A stretch of DNA of 64,000 bases from Thuidium tamariscinum (taxonomy: Eukaryota > Streptophyta > Bryopsida > Hypnales > Thuidiaceae), in the NCBI GenBank assembly GCA_947034885.2, contig OX344756.2, positions 18,893,489-18,957,488 of the forward strand, read 5' to 3'. The notes under the pieces are model-generated. The model saw only the letters and a list, made by a program, of their open reading frames with translations, did no database searches and was not told the origin of the DNA. Position numbers and translations under genes: made by a program. Of this stretch, positions 1-11,360 are shown in pieces; position 1 is the stretch's first letter, and each line of letters starts with the position of its first letter.

Positions 1-2602
1 ATCAAAGCCATAGAATCCTAGATTGAAATTTGGATTTGAAAAAATATGAGAGTTGTAAAGATCTACTTTGCATCTACAGACTGTAGGATTTAGATCATTA
101 GAATTTTGTATTGACAAATAGAAAATTCAACTCCATCAAGAGGTCAATATGCACTTCAAAAATCTTGCATGATTAGTTTGCAATTGCCAAGACATCCTTG
201 TCAACTCAAATCTAGAGATTTTTAAACCTCAAAGGCTAATCAAGCTTATTATTATTTTTTCATACTTCATTTTTCAAATCCATGAGATTGTAATTTTTTA
301 TAATGTAATTAAGCTTCAATACATTGTAACTATTTCACATTATATTTGAAAAAAATTGAAATTATTGAAAATTTTGAAATAAAAAGTAAAAAAATGTATA
401 TCAAATGCACTATCTTGATGCTCAAAATTTTTGAAAATCTCTCTAAGGATTATACTATAGTATTGAATATCATGATGCATATTAAATCTATTATTTCTAA
501 ATTAAAAATATACATTTTATGAGTGCATGTTCATTTTTTCATATTGTTGGTCAATATTTCACAAAATTTCTATATTTTTAGAAAAATTATTAATGAATAG
601 ACAAAGAATATCAATGAAAAACTAATTACCAATAAAAATTCAATGCAATTCTAACTTTAATATTTGTGCAAAATTCTATAGCCAAGGTCTCTTCACTAAA
701 CAACAAGAGTTTTGAAGGTTCAAATTTATAGTGAAAATGTTACAGTTTCAAAATTATCTTGCAATATTATAGCATATAATAATTTTCTATGAAAATTAAT
801 AATTTTTGACCAACAATTAAATTTTTGAAATTGATTATTTAACTTGAAGCAGTCACTAAAGGTGCAAAAAGAACGAAAGCCCGAGTTTTTAATTGAAAGT
901 TTTTTGGTTTCAAGAATACCATATAATGTCAATTGCAAATATTTAACATCTTCATTTAAAAACTATTTGGTAGACTATGAAATACTTGCATTTGAAGTAA
1001 AGAAAATAAGTTTTTATCATCCTTATTATGTTAGATTATAAGACTTTGAATCATTTTAACTTAAAATTTTTGTTGTATGGATTTTGAATTAATATTAAAA
1101 TTATTTAAAGAATTGAATGTAGAATTCAAGGAAAGGAAGTTCAATATAAAAACTTGTTTTTTATTCTTGAAGAAGTTTTTAAGTGGAAGAAGGTACTTGG
1201 TTGAAGAATATATTAAAATTGATAATAATACACGTAATAATACTAAAATGGACTTGAAGTACACTAATGTCAACGATAAGATTTTTTTAACAAGAAAAAT
1301 AAATCTTGTGCAAGTGTTTTTCCTATAATTGTGAAAATTGAGTTGTAAAATAGATCCAATATGTTATTTTTTCAAGATGATGCTATAATTGCTATAAAAT
1401 TAGATGCTTTATAACTTTTATAATACTAAGTAAATAAATCTTTTCTAATAAAAACAAAATATAATTTATATAAAATATTCATTTCATTTCAAGCTTTTAT
1501 GATTTTTTAATTTCTTAGGCTTGACTATATTAAACTTTGCGTGGTATAACTTTTGCTACTATTAACTAGTTTAAATAGAAATTATATATCCAAAAGGCTT
1601 AAATGTTTTCCTATCTTGAAAAAAAGTTTCAAAAAAATGAGCCAAAAATACTAAAATAGAGATCATGTTAATGAAACCTCCAATTGTCTTCCAAAAAACA
1701 TTTGTGACTTTAAGAGTTGAGGTAAAAATCAAATGGAATGTTCAAATGAATGATTTAAAAAAAAATTAATCCATCCATTAAATTAAAAAAATTAGTGAAT
1801 TTTTTATAGTAAATCTACTAATATGTTTGCATAGAGATGGAAGTAGCTAAAAAATATATATTATAAGTTTTGCAGTAATCACTTTTTGAATGTTTTTGTT
1901 CAAAGTTTAGAAAAAAAACTATTAATCATGATTTAGAATTCAATCAAAAAAAGAAAATTTTAATTTTCAATAAAGATCAATTAATAGAGGCTATTTTATC
2001 CATTGGTGCATGTAATCAACTCACTTCTATGACTATTGTGGCTTTTACTTTGTATTAATTATTTTCATGTTCATTATTCCACTTCATGCTTGTTTTTCAT
2101 ACGAAGGTGATTTATTCCCAAAACAACTCTTACTAGATTCTCCCATTTATATGAGCCAAAGTCAAATGTTTGCCTTTAATGTTTGTATCATTCCAAAAGT
2201 AGGTCTTCAAAACCTTCAATTGTCAATGGGCATTATTGGTAGCTCAAAGGTCACCAAAAGTCCAAAATACTAATAATATTATAATTTTAAACTTCTATAA
2301 TAGAAACAATGATTGTTAATCCATTTTCTAAAGTCAAGATCAATATTTTATAAAGATTTATAAATAAATAACTAAATATTATCAATGAAAAATTGATTTC
2401 CAATTAAAAAAATCTAATGATTCTTGGGCTTTAATATTTGTAAAATAATCCACATCATGAAGGTTTTCTAAGTCAGAGATGGGACTCCAAAGTTTTCAAT
2501 CCTTAATGGACATAAGTAGTAAGATGGAAAGGAATTGATTCCTAGTTCTATTTGGATTTGTGCTGTAAAAATTATGAAGAGTCATATTTTGTAGGCAATG
2601 AA
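1..2602. other. AT-rich stretch without recognisable gene
   Basis: Very AT-rich DNA with many in-frame stops. The open frames near 844-1041 and 1077-1328 encode short Lys/Phe/Asn-rich peptides of the kind expected by chance at this base composition, and none resembles a known domain. I see no terminal inverted repeats, tandem array or RNA gene here. It is probably old decayed repeat DNA. Confidence 0.5.
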
Positions 2603-3398
2603 GGGTGATTACAATAAAGACTAGTACTATTTTGTATCACACTTTGAATGACAGAGATGTCATTGACTATAACTTTTAAAGTATGAACTAAATTAACTTG
2701 AAGTTTTGATTGAAAATGTCTGATATCACAACAATCAAATTCCTTATTTTTTAGAAATTTTCAAAAATAATTTTATAATTAAATTTCAATTAAGCTAATT
2801 TGTCACACTTTGCAGTTTAGGGTTTTTTAGTAATGGGGAGTATCCAAAATTAATGATCTAAAGCTGAAATTTATGTGGTCTATTTCTATACTAGGTAGGC
2901 ATATTTCTACCAAAGGAGATCTCAAAAATCATTATTCTCTTTACTCTACATGTGCACTAGTAGGCCTCCCTTGTGCGCATATTTTTGAACATTTGAGACG
3001 GTTTTAAGATCATTCTTTTGGTGAAATCTCTTCATCATAAAGTTCTCCCAAATTTCCAATTTTTAGTTTTCTTTAAAATTCTTTTTTTGAAATGTAATTG
3101 TACAAATACAAACTACACATGTTAGAGATCACTTTAAAAAAGAAAATAGGACATTTTCCCTATTTTTTATAAATTAAAATGTCAAAGTACCTATTTTCAT
3201 GAAAATTTGCACTTTTCTAGTCCTCCTACTTAGAGAATTTTTCTATGCTTTTCCTTCTTAGGGTACTTTCTTCTTAGAGGTGTATACATCAAACATATTT
3301 TTTACATTAAATTTTTTTTCTAATTATAGAGTATTCTCAAAAAACTTGAGCATTACTATGGAAAACACTACAAAAATTGGTCTTTCTTGCAATGACTT
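2603..3398. mobile_element. 4-bp-TSD MITE, copy 1 (about 0.8 kb)
   Basis: The left end is GGGTGATTACAATAAAGAC. The right end reads TCTTTCTTGCAATGACTT, its inverse with two end changes. TGAA flanks both sides (2599-2602 and 3399-3402), giving a 4-bp target-site duplication. The interior is AT-rich, has no ORF and matches the copy at 45452-46184 along most of its length. This is the most diverged right end in the family. Confidence 0.75.
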
Positions 3399-3591
3399 TG
3401 AAGGCATTATCATGAAAAAATAAAATATAGTATGTGTTTTTCAACTCGATTTTCATAATGTATTCATAACATAAAGGTCTACAATGTGTAGGATACTTGC
3501 TTTAACATTCTCAGTACTAGGATTGATATGATTCAATTATATTTTAGGGTTATTACCAATATAGTTTTCTTTCTATCTTGAATCTACTTTA

Positions 3592-4248
3592 TAGTCAGAC
3601 CTTGATAAGTGTTACGGGTTGGGAGCATACTTTTAGTTAACACTTAGACACTAGTAACACATAACACTTATAGAGGGTGATGCCAATGATTTGTAACACT
3701 TATAAAAAATAACACTTAAAAGAATAAAAAAGGTAAATACATAACATTTGTAGAAAAAATGGATGAAATTACATTATATTGATTCATTATTCATTTAAGT
3801 CCATCAAAATAATGAATCAATAGTACATTGGCAAGTTTCTACTTCCTTTTCTAGTGCTTCAATATTCCTAATAGAGTAATAGATAACATGGTGTCATTAG
3901 GTCTTTGCTCCAAAAACTTCTTCAAAGTTTGAAGAGCACTACCTACATCTTGGAAGCCTACAACCTCTTCTACTATATAGTTTTTAGAATGGACATTTAG
4001 AGTCACTTTGCAACTAGAAACTATTACTTTACCTCAAAGTTATCTCCCCCCAAGCAATGGCTCTTACAAAAAGCCTTTTTTTGGAAACTTATCACTTATC
4101 GAGGTAAAATTAACAAAGTCGGGAGCGCGACATTGCGTAACACTTAACACATAACACTTACTAGTGTTAATTTTAAGGGAGCGGAAATCTCCATAATACA
4201 TATAGAGTTTTAACACTTATCAAGGTAACACTTGTTGAGTTTTGACTG
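3592..4248. mobile_element. Pogo-like non-autonomous element with AACACTTA subterminal repeats
   Basis: The left terminus is TAGTCAGACCTTGATAAGTG. The right terminus, read inverted, is CAGTCAAAACTCAACAAGTG and then also runs into CCTTGATAAGTG. TA dinucleotides flank the element (3590-3591, 4249-4250). The CAGTC-type end with a TA duplication fits the Tc1/mariner-pogo group. The motif AACACTTA recurs about eight times in both orientations of context near the two ends (about 3638-3720 and 4136-4235), the arrangement expected of repeated transposase-binding sites. There is no ORF. Class assignment is inference from the ends only. Confidence 0.6.
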
Positions 4249-5699
4249 TATCTTTAATGAATTGTGAAAATGAAGTTTTACATTTTGTGAAATTTTTTAC
4301 TTTTATTTTTAACTCACTTTTTCTTCTTAAAAATTTAAACCTCAAAAATCAAATAGTACAAAAATTTTAAGTTGAGAAGGTTCAAAGACTAAGAATCTAG
4401 TAAAGCAAGATGCAAAAAAGATCTATTCCTTCTCTGTTTGAATACTCATATTTAATAATGGACTAGTTGATCAAGTTTCCAAAAACTTTTCTACTCATCT
4501 TCATGCAAGTTCAATGCACTAACAAATCCTATTATCTCATCTATACCTTATGTCAGGTTTTTGTTTGTTTGTCATGTTGAGATTTCCTGGCTTGTGCATC
4601 TCCTGGTTGCGTTTTTGATATCATTGGAAAGTTCTTAGCATTGAGGGGTGCATATGCTTTATTTTGTAGCATTCCAACCTATAATGTGAAAGTTATTGAA
4701 TTTCACTTTTTTTATGGATTAAAAAATTAAAAAATTAACTTTTACTTAGTTTAATTTTGACTGAGGTAGGGCACACTAGTATAGCTAAGCTTGCAACAAC
4801 TTTTTTTTTTTTTTTTTTTTTCCTTCCTTTTTTGTACTAAAGACGATAGTCTTTGGACTGGATTTATGTGAAACACAGTCATGAACCTGAGTGTTTGGGT
4901 TAACAAAATTGTGCACCAAAGTTGAATGAAAGTATCCATTACGCAATATGGGGGAAAATGAGTTGCTCACTAATTATGTCCATGTTTGGCTCCTGGTTCC
5001 GCCTTGCATGATTAAACCAAGAGTAATTTGTTGTTTACATCAAGTGGAAATCAAAAACTCAGCCATGATTTTGACGAACCTAGATGAAAAAAAAAATCCA
5101 GATCATGACTTACATGCAAATTAACCAGAACACATCCTAAAGTGACTAGAAACGTCCTTAACTTCTGCCCAGACTGACTCAAAGAACAGACACCCTAAAT
5201 TTCAAGAAACACGGCAAGGTGAATTGGAAACCCTCCAAGGCCAACCAGAATCGTTAAGCACTCCCAAACCCCAACAAGGTAATAAGAGAAAAGTACGTAA
5301 ATAAATGCTTATGTAATTATGTAAACACAGTCTCTTAAATATATTGTATATATATTCTCAAAATATGAACACATACTAAGTAATCAAGCCGCAGGCAATA
5401 AGTTAGCTCGGCTTGGTAATTGTTGCTAATCTAGTAACTAAAGCTAGGTAACTTACTACTAACACTTCCTCACTGTATGCAGTTTTGTTGATGCCAAGCC
5501 TGCCCCCCTTTGGTTTGGACAGAGCTAACCAAATAATAATCCTCTTGAGCATTCCAACTACACTTCTTGTGGGATCCGAATTGATCTTGGTCACTTATAG
5601 TTTGTGTCCATCATGATAATTATACAGAGTTTACTTCCACCAGAAAGCACAAAGAGTAAGTGCGTCCAAAAGTAGAAATTGTGCATGCTATACAATTGG
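4249..5699. other. Intergenic stretch, low complexity near 4800
   Basis: It holds a run of about 22 T at 4801-4822, then less AT-biased DNA. No ORF has recognisable similarity and no inverted repeats were found. From about 5750 it becomes the 3' flank shared with the gene at 49.5 kb. Confidence 0.45.
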
Positions 5700-5979
5700 C
5701 AATTAACGTTAATTTACACACTTTAACGCCATAACCGCAACCTCTTCTTCAGTGACCGACATATATTTGGGGATGTCCTATCCGCACTACCATTGCCTCT
5801 TGACCACACTCATCTCATATGCAAACCAATTGAACTGTAATATTTCTGTCTGCAAGCTCGCAGATTAAGTTTAATCATAAGTGTACACTTCTTCTTCATC
5901 CAAACCAAATTTCATGATACTCTTGGGTAAGTTGGCCTGCTTACAAGTTTCAATGCATTCCTAAGCCAAGCTTGGCCAG

Positions 5980-6282
5980 TCACCGGATAGAAGGAAGGAT
6001 GTTGAAGTTTGGGTTGCTTTGCGTTGCTGGGGGACCCGGAAGAGCAGCTTCAACGTCGAACTGCGGATGCAGAACAAGACCCGGAGGAGGAGCAAGCGCC
6101 ACCGCCAGATTGGCCATGACGGGGTTTGCCACGACGACCGCCACGGGAGCAGCGGCTGGGACTGCAACTGCGGGTGCTGCTCCGTTTGGCACCAAGCCTC
6201 CAGCAGGCTGCTGCCCGGGTTGCTGGGCCGCTCCCCGGCCGTTTGGGTTGCCTTCCTCCCCGTTTGCATCCACTTGGGCCAT
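5980..6282 (-). CDS. Class 1 Ala/Pro-rich small protein, 100 aa
   Basis: No known family was recognised. The protein has a polar N-terminus (residues 1-30, with NPNGRG then QQPGQQP), an Ala/Val/Pro-rich middle (31-66) and a conserved C-terminal core with FDVEAAL at 75-81, followed by GPPATQ and NILPSIR. It has no Cys or Trp, no signal peptide and no clear membrane helix, and is probably disordered. The ATG at 6282 was chosen because MAQ and the stop are shared with the paralogue at 49488 and because it has G at +4. The frame is open further upstream but conservation begins at this Met. Upstream a CAG at about 6319-6321 could be a 3' splice site, with exon text ACTGAACGA shared by the paralogue. 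A candidate TATA box lies about 1 kb upstream. The stop TGA is at the same place as in the paralogues. Confidence 0.62.
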   Translation of the reverse strand: MAQVDANGEEGNPNGRGAAQQPGQQPAGGLVPNGAAPAVAVPAAAPVAVVVANPVMANLAVALAPPPGLVLHPQFDVEAALPGPPATQSNPNFNILPSIR

Positions 6283-7275
6283 CGTATCCTCTTCGATTCG
6301 TTCAGTGCTCCTGCGATTGTTACAACTGCACTGATCGGGGGCACATCCAAAGATTAGAAAGATTAGAAAAATTCTTCTTTGATCTACAGTATCAGAAATC
6401 AAATATCGTTACGTGGTTTATCGATCGTTAAACAACTACTACATGAATGGGCAATGACGTGCTTCTCACCAAGTACACACTGTTTGTTGTGACAAAATAT
6501 CCAAAGGCGGTGGCCCCAAAAGCATTCAGCTTCATGCCATATAATGACTTTGGTTACAGAATCTAGAACTCCCCACATTTGCCAGTGGTGATAAATCACA
6601 CAATCCAAAATTTCCCACCCTTCCGGCAGTTTGTGAGAAGGACGGTTTCGCCCCCAGTGAACGTCCTCAATGGTCACCTCAGAAGTCATTGAAAAAACAG
6701 TCGACCTAGGAGTCGACTTGTCAACAACAAACCAAGCTGAGCCACCTTGAGATCGAAATCATCTAGGAATCGAAATTCGACTTATGAGGTCATGGTGGAA
6801 AACCAGAGACGGTGGAGAACACCACTCTGTGGAAAACAGCAGATGATAAAAAAACAAAACATATAGTAGAAAACACCGCTTATTAGAAAACAGCAGATGG
6901 TACGGGGAAAAAACCAGAGATGGTGGAAAACATCAGATGGTCAAAAATCACCAAATGGTCTAATTCAAGGCCGGTCCTTTCAAAAATTGCCACTCACAAT
7001 GGGAAATACTGATCATGCAAGCTAAGATCGAGTCCGAGTTTTCCAGCACACAGTGCGATCCGTCTAGAAACTGGGCCAAGAACCATGAAGCCTCTTGGAA
7101 TTACAGCTACTCGTACCTGTAAGTAGTACAAGTTTTGAGAGAGGAATTGCACACGAAGCGAGCTTCAAAGCGCAATTCGTAGGAGTAAGTTAATGCTCCC
7201 AAAGAGCGATATCGCGCGATCATCCAGTACTAGCTTGCTCAAGAGAAAGATAGAGCTTAACTTGAGGTATCGATG

Positions 7276-7286
7276 CTATTTATTGG
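7276..7286 (-). promoter_or_regulatory. Candidate TATA box for the class 1 gene at 5980
   Basis: The minus strand reads CAATAAATAGC. An almost identical TTCATAAATAGC is found upstream of the paralogue at 50586-50597, inside otherwise diverged sequence. Conservation in both copies is the only support; the transcription start is unknown. Confidence 0.4.
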
Positions 7287-7429
7287 GCTAGAACGTAGAA
7301 TCCGGAACACCCCACACCCCCTACAGGATATCTCAGCAGTCAGGTCTGAATTGGAGAATGATGTACACAGGGCTTAGAATTGAAATTCTAAGTAGTAGAA
7401 AGAGAAGGTAATTCCAAACGATTCCACCC

Positions 7430-8660
7430 CACCTGCTCATGGCCATGATCCTCCGTCTTGTTCCAAAAACCCGAATTATTGAAAGTCTACACCCAGGGTA
7501 CATGGTCTCTCGAAAGCTGTACGTGCTTCCTGTGGGACCATCTCGCGCGCTTTCGAAACTGGAAGTCAGTGCTCAAACTACAGTGACTTTGGACACCCCT
7601 GCTGGCTGCTCATCGCCATGATCCTCCATCTCCTTCCGAAAACCCATCGAAAATCTACACCTGGGGTGCATTGTTCCTCGAAAGCTGTGCTTTCTGTGGG
7701 GCCATCTCGCGTTCCAAAATTAGAAATCAGTACTAAAACCACAGAAACTTCGGACACCCGTGTTCGCCATGATCCCCTCTCCCGTTTCGAAAACCCGAAT
7801 CATTGAAAGTCTACACCTAGGGTGCATGCTCCCTCGAAAGCTGTCCTTCTTGTGGGACCATCTCGCGCTTTTGAAATTGGAAATCAGTGCTGAAACTCCA
7901 GTAACTTATTAACTTGGGACACCTGTGCTGGCTGCTAATCGCCATGATCTCCTTCTCCTTCCAAATACCTGAATCATTGAAAGTCTACACCTGGGGTGCA
8001 TGGTCCCTCAAAAGCTGTGCTACTTGTGGGACCATCTCGGGCTTTCGAAATTGGAAATCAATGCTGAAACTACAATAATAACTTTGGACACCCGTGCTGG
8101 CTGCTGCAGGCCGGGGTGAACTGACCCCTTGGCCGCTCGGGAAAACGCTGAAATTTTTTATTTTCCATGCATTATAAAATTTTCAAGTTTTGAATTCATT
8201 TAAAAAAAAATAGGGGGCTTAAATTTTACATGCACCCTTGGAATGACTCGGTATGGCCAAGAGAGGGGTTCAGTTTGCCCCGACCACTGCCCGTGCTCAA
8301 CTGTTCATCGCCATGATCCTCCGTCTCGTTCCGAAAACCCGAATCACCCTTATTTGTGTCAAAAAACAAAACAAAACAAAACAAAACCGAATCAATGAAA
8401 GTCTACACCCGAGATACATATATGGTCCCTCAAAAGCTGTGCTTCTTGTGGGACCATCTCGGGCTTTCGAAATTGGAAGATATAGTGGTGAAACTACAGT
8501 ATCTTCGGACAGTATCTTCGTGCTGGCTGCTCATCGCCATGATCCTCCCTCTCGTTCCGAAAACCCGAATCATTGAAAGTCTGCATCTGGCATACATGGT
8601 CCCTCGAAAGCTGTGCTCTAGTGGGGCCATGTTTTGCTGTCGAAAGTGTTGTGCCAATCT
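7430..8660 (+). repeat. Degenerate tandem array, unit about 155-175 bp, six units
   Basis: Units begin near 7439, 7613, 7767, 7940, 8308 and 8533 with the phrase CGCCATGATCCTCC or a close variant. They continue through a shared AAAACCCGAAT, GAAAGTCTACACC, CTCGAAAGCTGTGC and GGGACCATCTCG. The fourth unit is followed by an inserted MITE (8113-8281). The fifth contains an (AAAAC)n run near 8362-8390. Short ORFs on both strands are by-products of the repeats and differ from unit to unit, so I do not call genes. The array lies just upstream of the class 1 promoter region. Confidence 0.8.
8113..8281. mobile_element. Short MITE with GGGGTGAACTGACCCC ends
   Basis: The left end GGGGTGAACTGACCCCTTGG is inverted at the right as GGGGCAAACTGAACCCCTCT. 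Both ends then read TTGGCC. The interior is AT-rich. It interrupts the tandem array at 7430-8660. Related longer elements are at about 44250-44494 and 62300-62538. I could not define a target duplication. Confidence 0.6.
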
Positions 8661-9640
8661 TCCAGACCGTCCAAAATTTGTCGACGGCGTGCAAGTATTT
8701 ATTTTGGCAAATTGGGAAATTGGACATGGGGTCAGTTCTGCTTGAAAACATACACATCCCGCCTTATTTTCAATGTACTCTTACCCCCCGCAACTTCAAC
8801 TAACTCTGAACGAATTGACCCATCTGATTGAGTACACGGTTGGATATTGTCCATGAGATCTTAAAGGATCTTATCAATGATGTTCATCAATTTGTCTGGA
8901 TATATATATTCTCTTAAGACGTAATACATTCTGGAACATTTCGATCATGCGAAACTAGATCATTTTACGTGGCAAGAGTTCATCAGTGGAACCACGACTT
9001 AGTTATTTGCTCAACTCATCTGGCAAAGTTTGGTAGGACTGTAACAGACTGAGTCGCTTGAATCATGGGCTAAATGTCGCTCTTTGGCCACCATGTGTCC
9101 CTTCTCCACTCCGAAGCACCTTGCGAAATTCAAGTATTCAACTCCTCGATCCCTCGGCCAACTGCCGCAGGAATGTTTGTTAATAGCATCATCACTGATT
9201 TTGGTCAATACCGATCGCAAGGTTTACTGAGCTTATTTTAGTAACTGGAACTCAGAAATTCAACGATTGCGTCCTTAACTTACCTGGTTGTAGCGTCCGG
9301 ACCCAGCTCGATGCCTGTGTTACCGATTCCCTTCCGAACTTCCCGATTCCCTCCAAAGAGTTCATGTTCTTTCGAATCTACTCGTAAAAGAGTACGTCTG
9401 GACCCACCGAATTGTCTGTGGAATTGTACAATCCACAGTCCGGGGAGTTCGTCAGACTTTCTTCCGCTCAGTTTTTCTTAAAATTGGTCTTAAATGTGCC
9501 GGGGGGTTGCAGGATTTCTCGGTCAATTTTCTAGAATATTTTTTTCTCCTAATGGCATTGTCGTCATTGTCCAATTCCAATCGAAAATTTTCCTTGAAAG
9601 TAAGAATCTAGTTGGTTGTAGGGGAGGAGGTTCATAAAAC
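8660..9640. other. Unassigned stretch with moderate GC
   Basis: The ORFs here are short and not recognised, and no inverted repeats were seen. Part of 9500-9780 resembles 47995-48115, so at least its right side is repeat DNA. Confidence 0.4.
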
Positions 9641-9649
9641 GCTCATCTA

Positions 9650-10210
9650 AGGGCTGGTCCGCTTTTTTCATGTATTTTTTTGGATGGTAATATTTTTCAC
9701 TCATTTTTCAGTGAAAGAGAAATAAACGAGGAATCTAACACAAGTTGTTTCATATTTTTTGAAGCATTATTGAATTAGTTATGAATTTTCAAACACAGTC
9801 TGGCATAGAGCCCTATCTATGATCAGTAGGCCTTGCAAACCCATACATGTGCACTTTGGAAAAAAGTCTGACTTCCTTCAAAAACTAGCATTGCAACTTG
9901 TAAAAAGTAATAGTATTTGTTTCTAAAAGTGTTCCTTTCTAAAAGTGAAATGAATATTTGAATAAATCATTACTTCAGATTTTTGAACACTTGAAAGAAG
10001 TACTTCAACAACTAATTCTTATTTTAAGTATAATCAAGAAACACCTAACCACTTAGTTGAGAATGAAGCCATTGGGACTCTGAAACCATCCATTCAATTA
10101 GTAAAAATCAAATCTTAGCATGCTTCAATGTAATCCACAATTCATTTTTTGACAATCAACTATCCATTTCAGAGCTTCCTAATGGACAAGTGCAAAAGGC
10201 CAAAAGCCTG
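9650..10210 (-). repeat. Dispersed repeat R1, inverted copy
   Basis: It is the reverse complement of parts of 34620-35230 and 51330-51810. Shared text includes the stretch around AAACACAGTCTGG...AGAGCCCTAT and the segment with ACCTAACCACTTAG. It is non-coding. Ends are not defined, though GGGCTGGTCC at the left edge resembles the other copies' GGACAAGCCC read inverted. Confidence 0.55.
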
Positions 10211-10544
10211 AGCGGTTTATGAGCCCTATCCTATAATTTCTTTTGGTTTTCTTCTTGAAGTGACTTTGTTTTGCTTCAAATGTGGTTTTTAAGCATTATC
10301 TCTGGCAAGATTTGAATTTTGCATTGCCCCCACCAACTTAAGGCAAGAGATTCTACCTTCTAAAAATGCAAAGATCTAAAAGAGAGTCTATGCATTTCTA
10401 GAAGGTTGGTTAGTACAACATGCCCACAACATTCACATTTACAAGAATCAAAACATGATGAGCAAAAAAAATAGGGAGAATGAGAACAAGCCACTATTCA
10501 TTAGAATCAAACAACATGAGTCAAAAAAAATGGGGAGGGTTAGG

Positions 10545-11090
10545 ACAAAACACAAATGTGTTATAAAATGTAAGCATTACAACTTTTTTGAAGTTAGTAT
10601 CAAAGAAGATAATGTAAAGCACAAAAAGTAGAAAGTATCCATACAGTCAAAGTAAAAAAAAGGTTTTAAATTATTTTTAAATGAATTTTGAAGATATAAC
10701 TTCAAAAATTCACCAAAAATGTAATTTCTATTTTTAAGATTTGAAATTTTTTTGATTGGTCAAAATTGTGTTTTTTATTAATTTATAGAAAAATGCAAAA
10801 TATTCAACCTCTAAAAGCCCAAGGGATTAAGGCAAAATACAAATGTGTTATACAATATAAGCTTTACAATTTTTTTGAAGTTAGCATCAAGGAAGATAAT
10901 GTAAAGCACAAAAAGTAGAAAGTATACATATGATCAAAATTTAAAAAATATTTATAGATTCTCTTCAAATGAATTTTGAAGATATAACTTCAAAAATTCA
11001 CCAAAAATACAATTTCTATTTTTATGATTTGAAATTTTTTTTGATTGGTCAAAATTGTGTTTTTTTATTGATTTGTAAAAAAATAAAAAG
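10545..11090 (+). repeat. Two-unit tandem duplication, period 287 bp
   Basis: The segment starting at CAAATGTGTTATA (10553) repeats at 10840. The units share GATAATGTAAAGCACAAAAA, a stretch around GAAGATATAACTTC and GATTGGTCAAAATTGTG. Divergence is moderate. It is non-coding. A TTAGGGG-TTAA end follows at 11351-11360, so the pair may lie inside a TTAA-type element whose left end I could not find. Confidence 0.75.
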
Positions 11091-11360
11091 TATTTACTAA
11101 TGAGAGCATCAATACTTTTCCCAAATAGTAAGTTTTTCAACACTAAGCAATTTTAAACACTTTGTACTATTTCTCCTTTTTTTTGCTATAACTTTTGTTT
11201 GACCATACTGATCTTAGTTTTGAATATCAATGTTGAAAGAAAATCCAATTTTTTCAAAACTTGAAAAAAAAAAGTTTGAAAAAAGTTTTTTTTTGCTCGA
11301 AAATTCTGCCCGAAGTCAGGCAGCGACCAGAAAATGGTTGTTTGAGCGCTTAGGGGTTAA

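Larger units (their letters stand above)
5700..7300 (-). repeat. Segmental duplication A1 (class 1 gene block)
   Basis: This block resembles 48420-50610. Matching stretches include the 3' flank (about 5810-5920 against 48500-48610), the CDS, and more than 600 bp upstream of it (6420-6780 against 49945-50290, including the shared TACACACTGTT and the shared CACATAATCC-like stretch). The other copy is longer because a tandem repeat and a TA MITE were inserted downstream of its gene. Similarity over coding and non-coding DNA shows a duplicated whole gene, not a retrocopy. Confidence 0.7.

Noticed and set aside
5961..6350. A 129-codon alternative frame over the class 1 gene, partly similar to one at 49406-49708
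   Set aside because: The two DNA copies are similar, so any overlapping frame looks conserved. The start regions and lengths differ, and the class 2 genes do not keep it.
5972..6431. Plus-strand ORFs antisense to the class 1 gene (also at 49458-50044)
   Set aside because: GC-rich antisense shadows; no start, stop or frame conserved with class 2.
7430..8660. CRISPR-like array
   Set aside because: Units are long, diverged and contiguous without unique spacers; the genome is eukaryotic.
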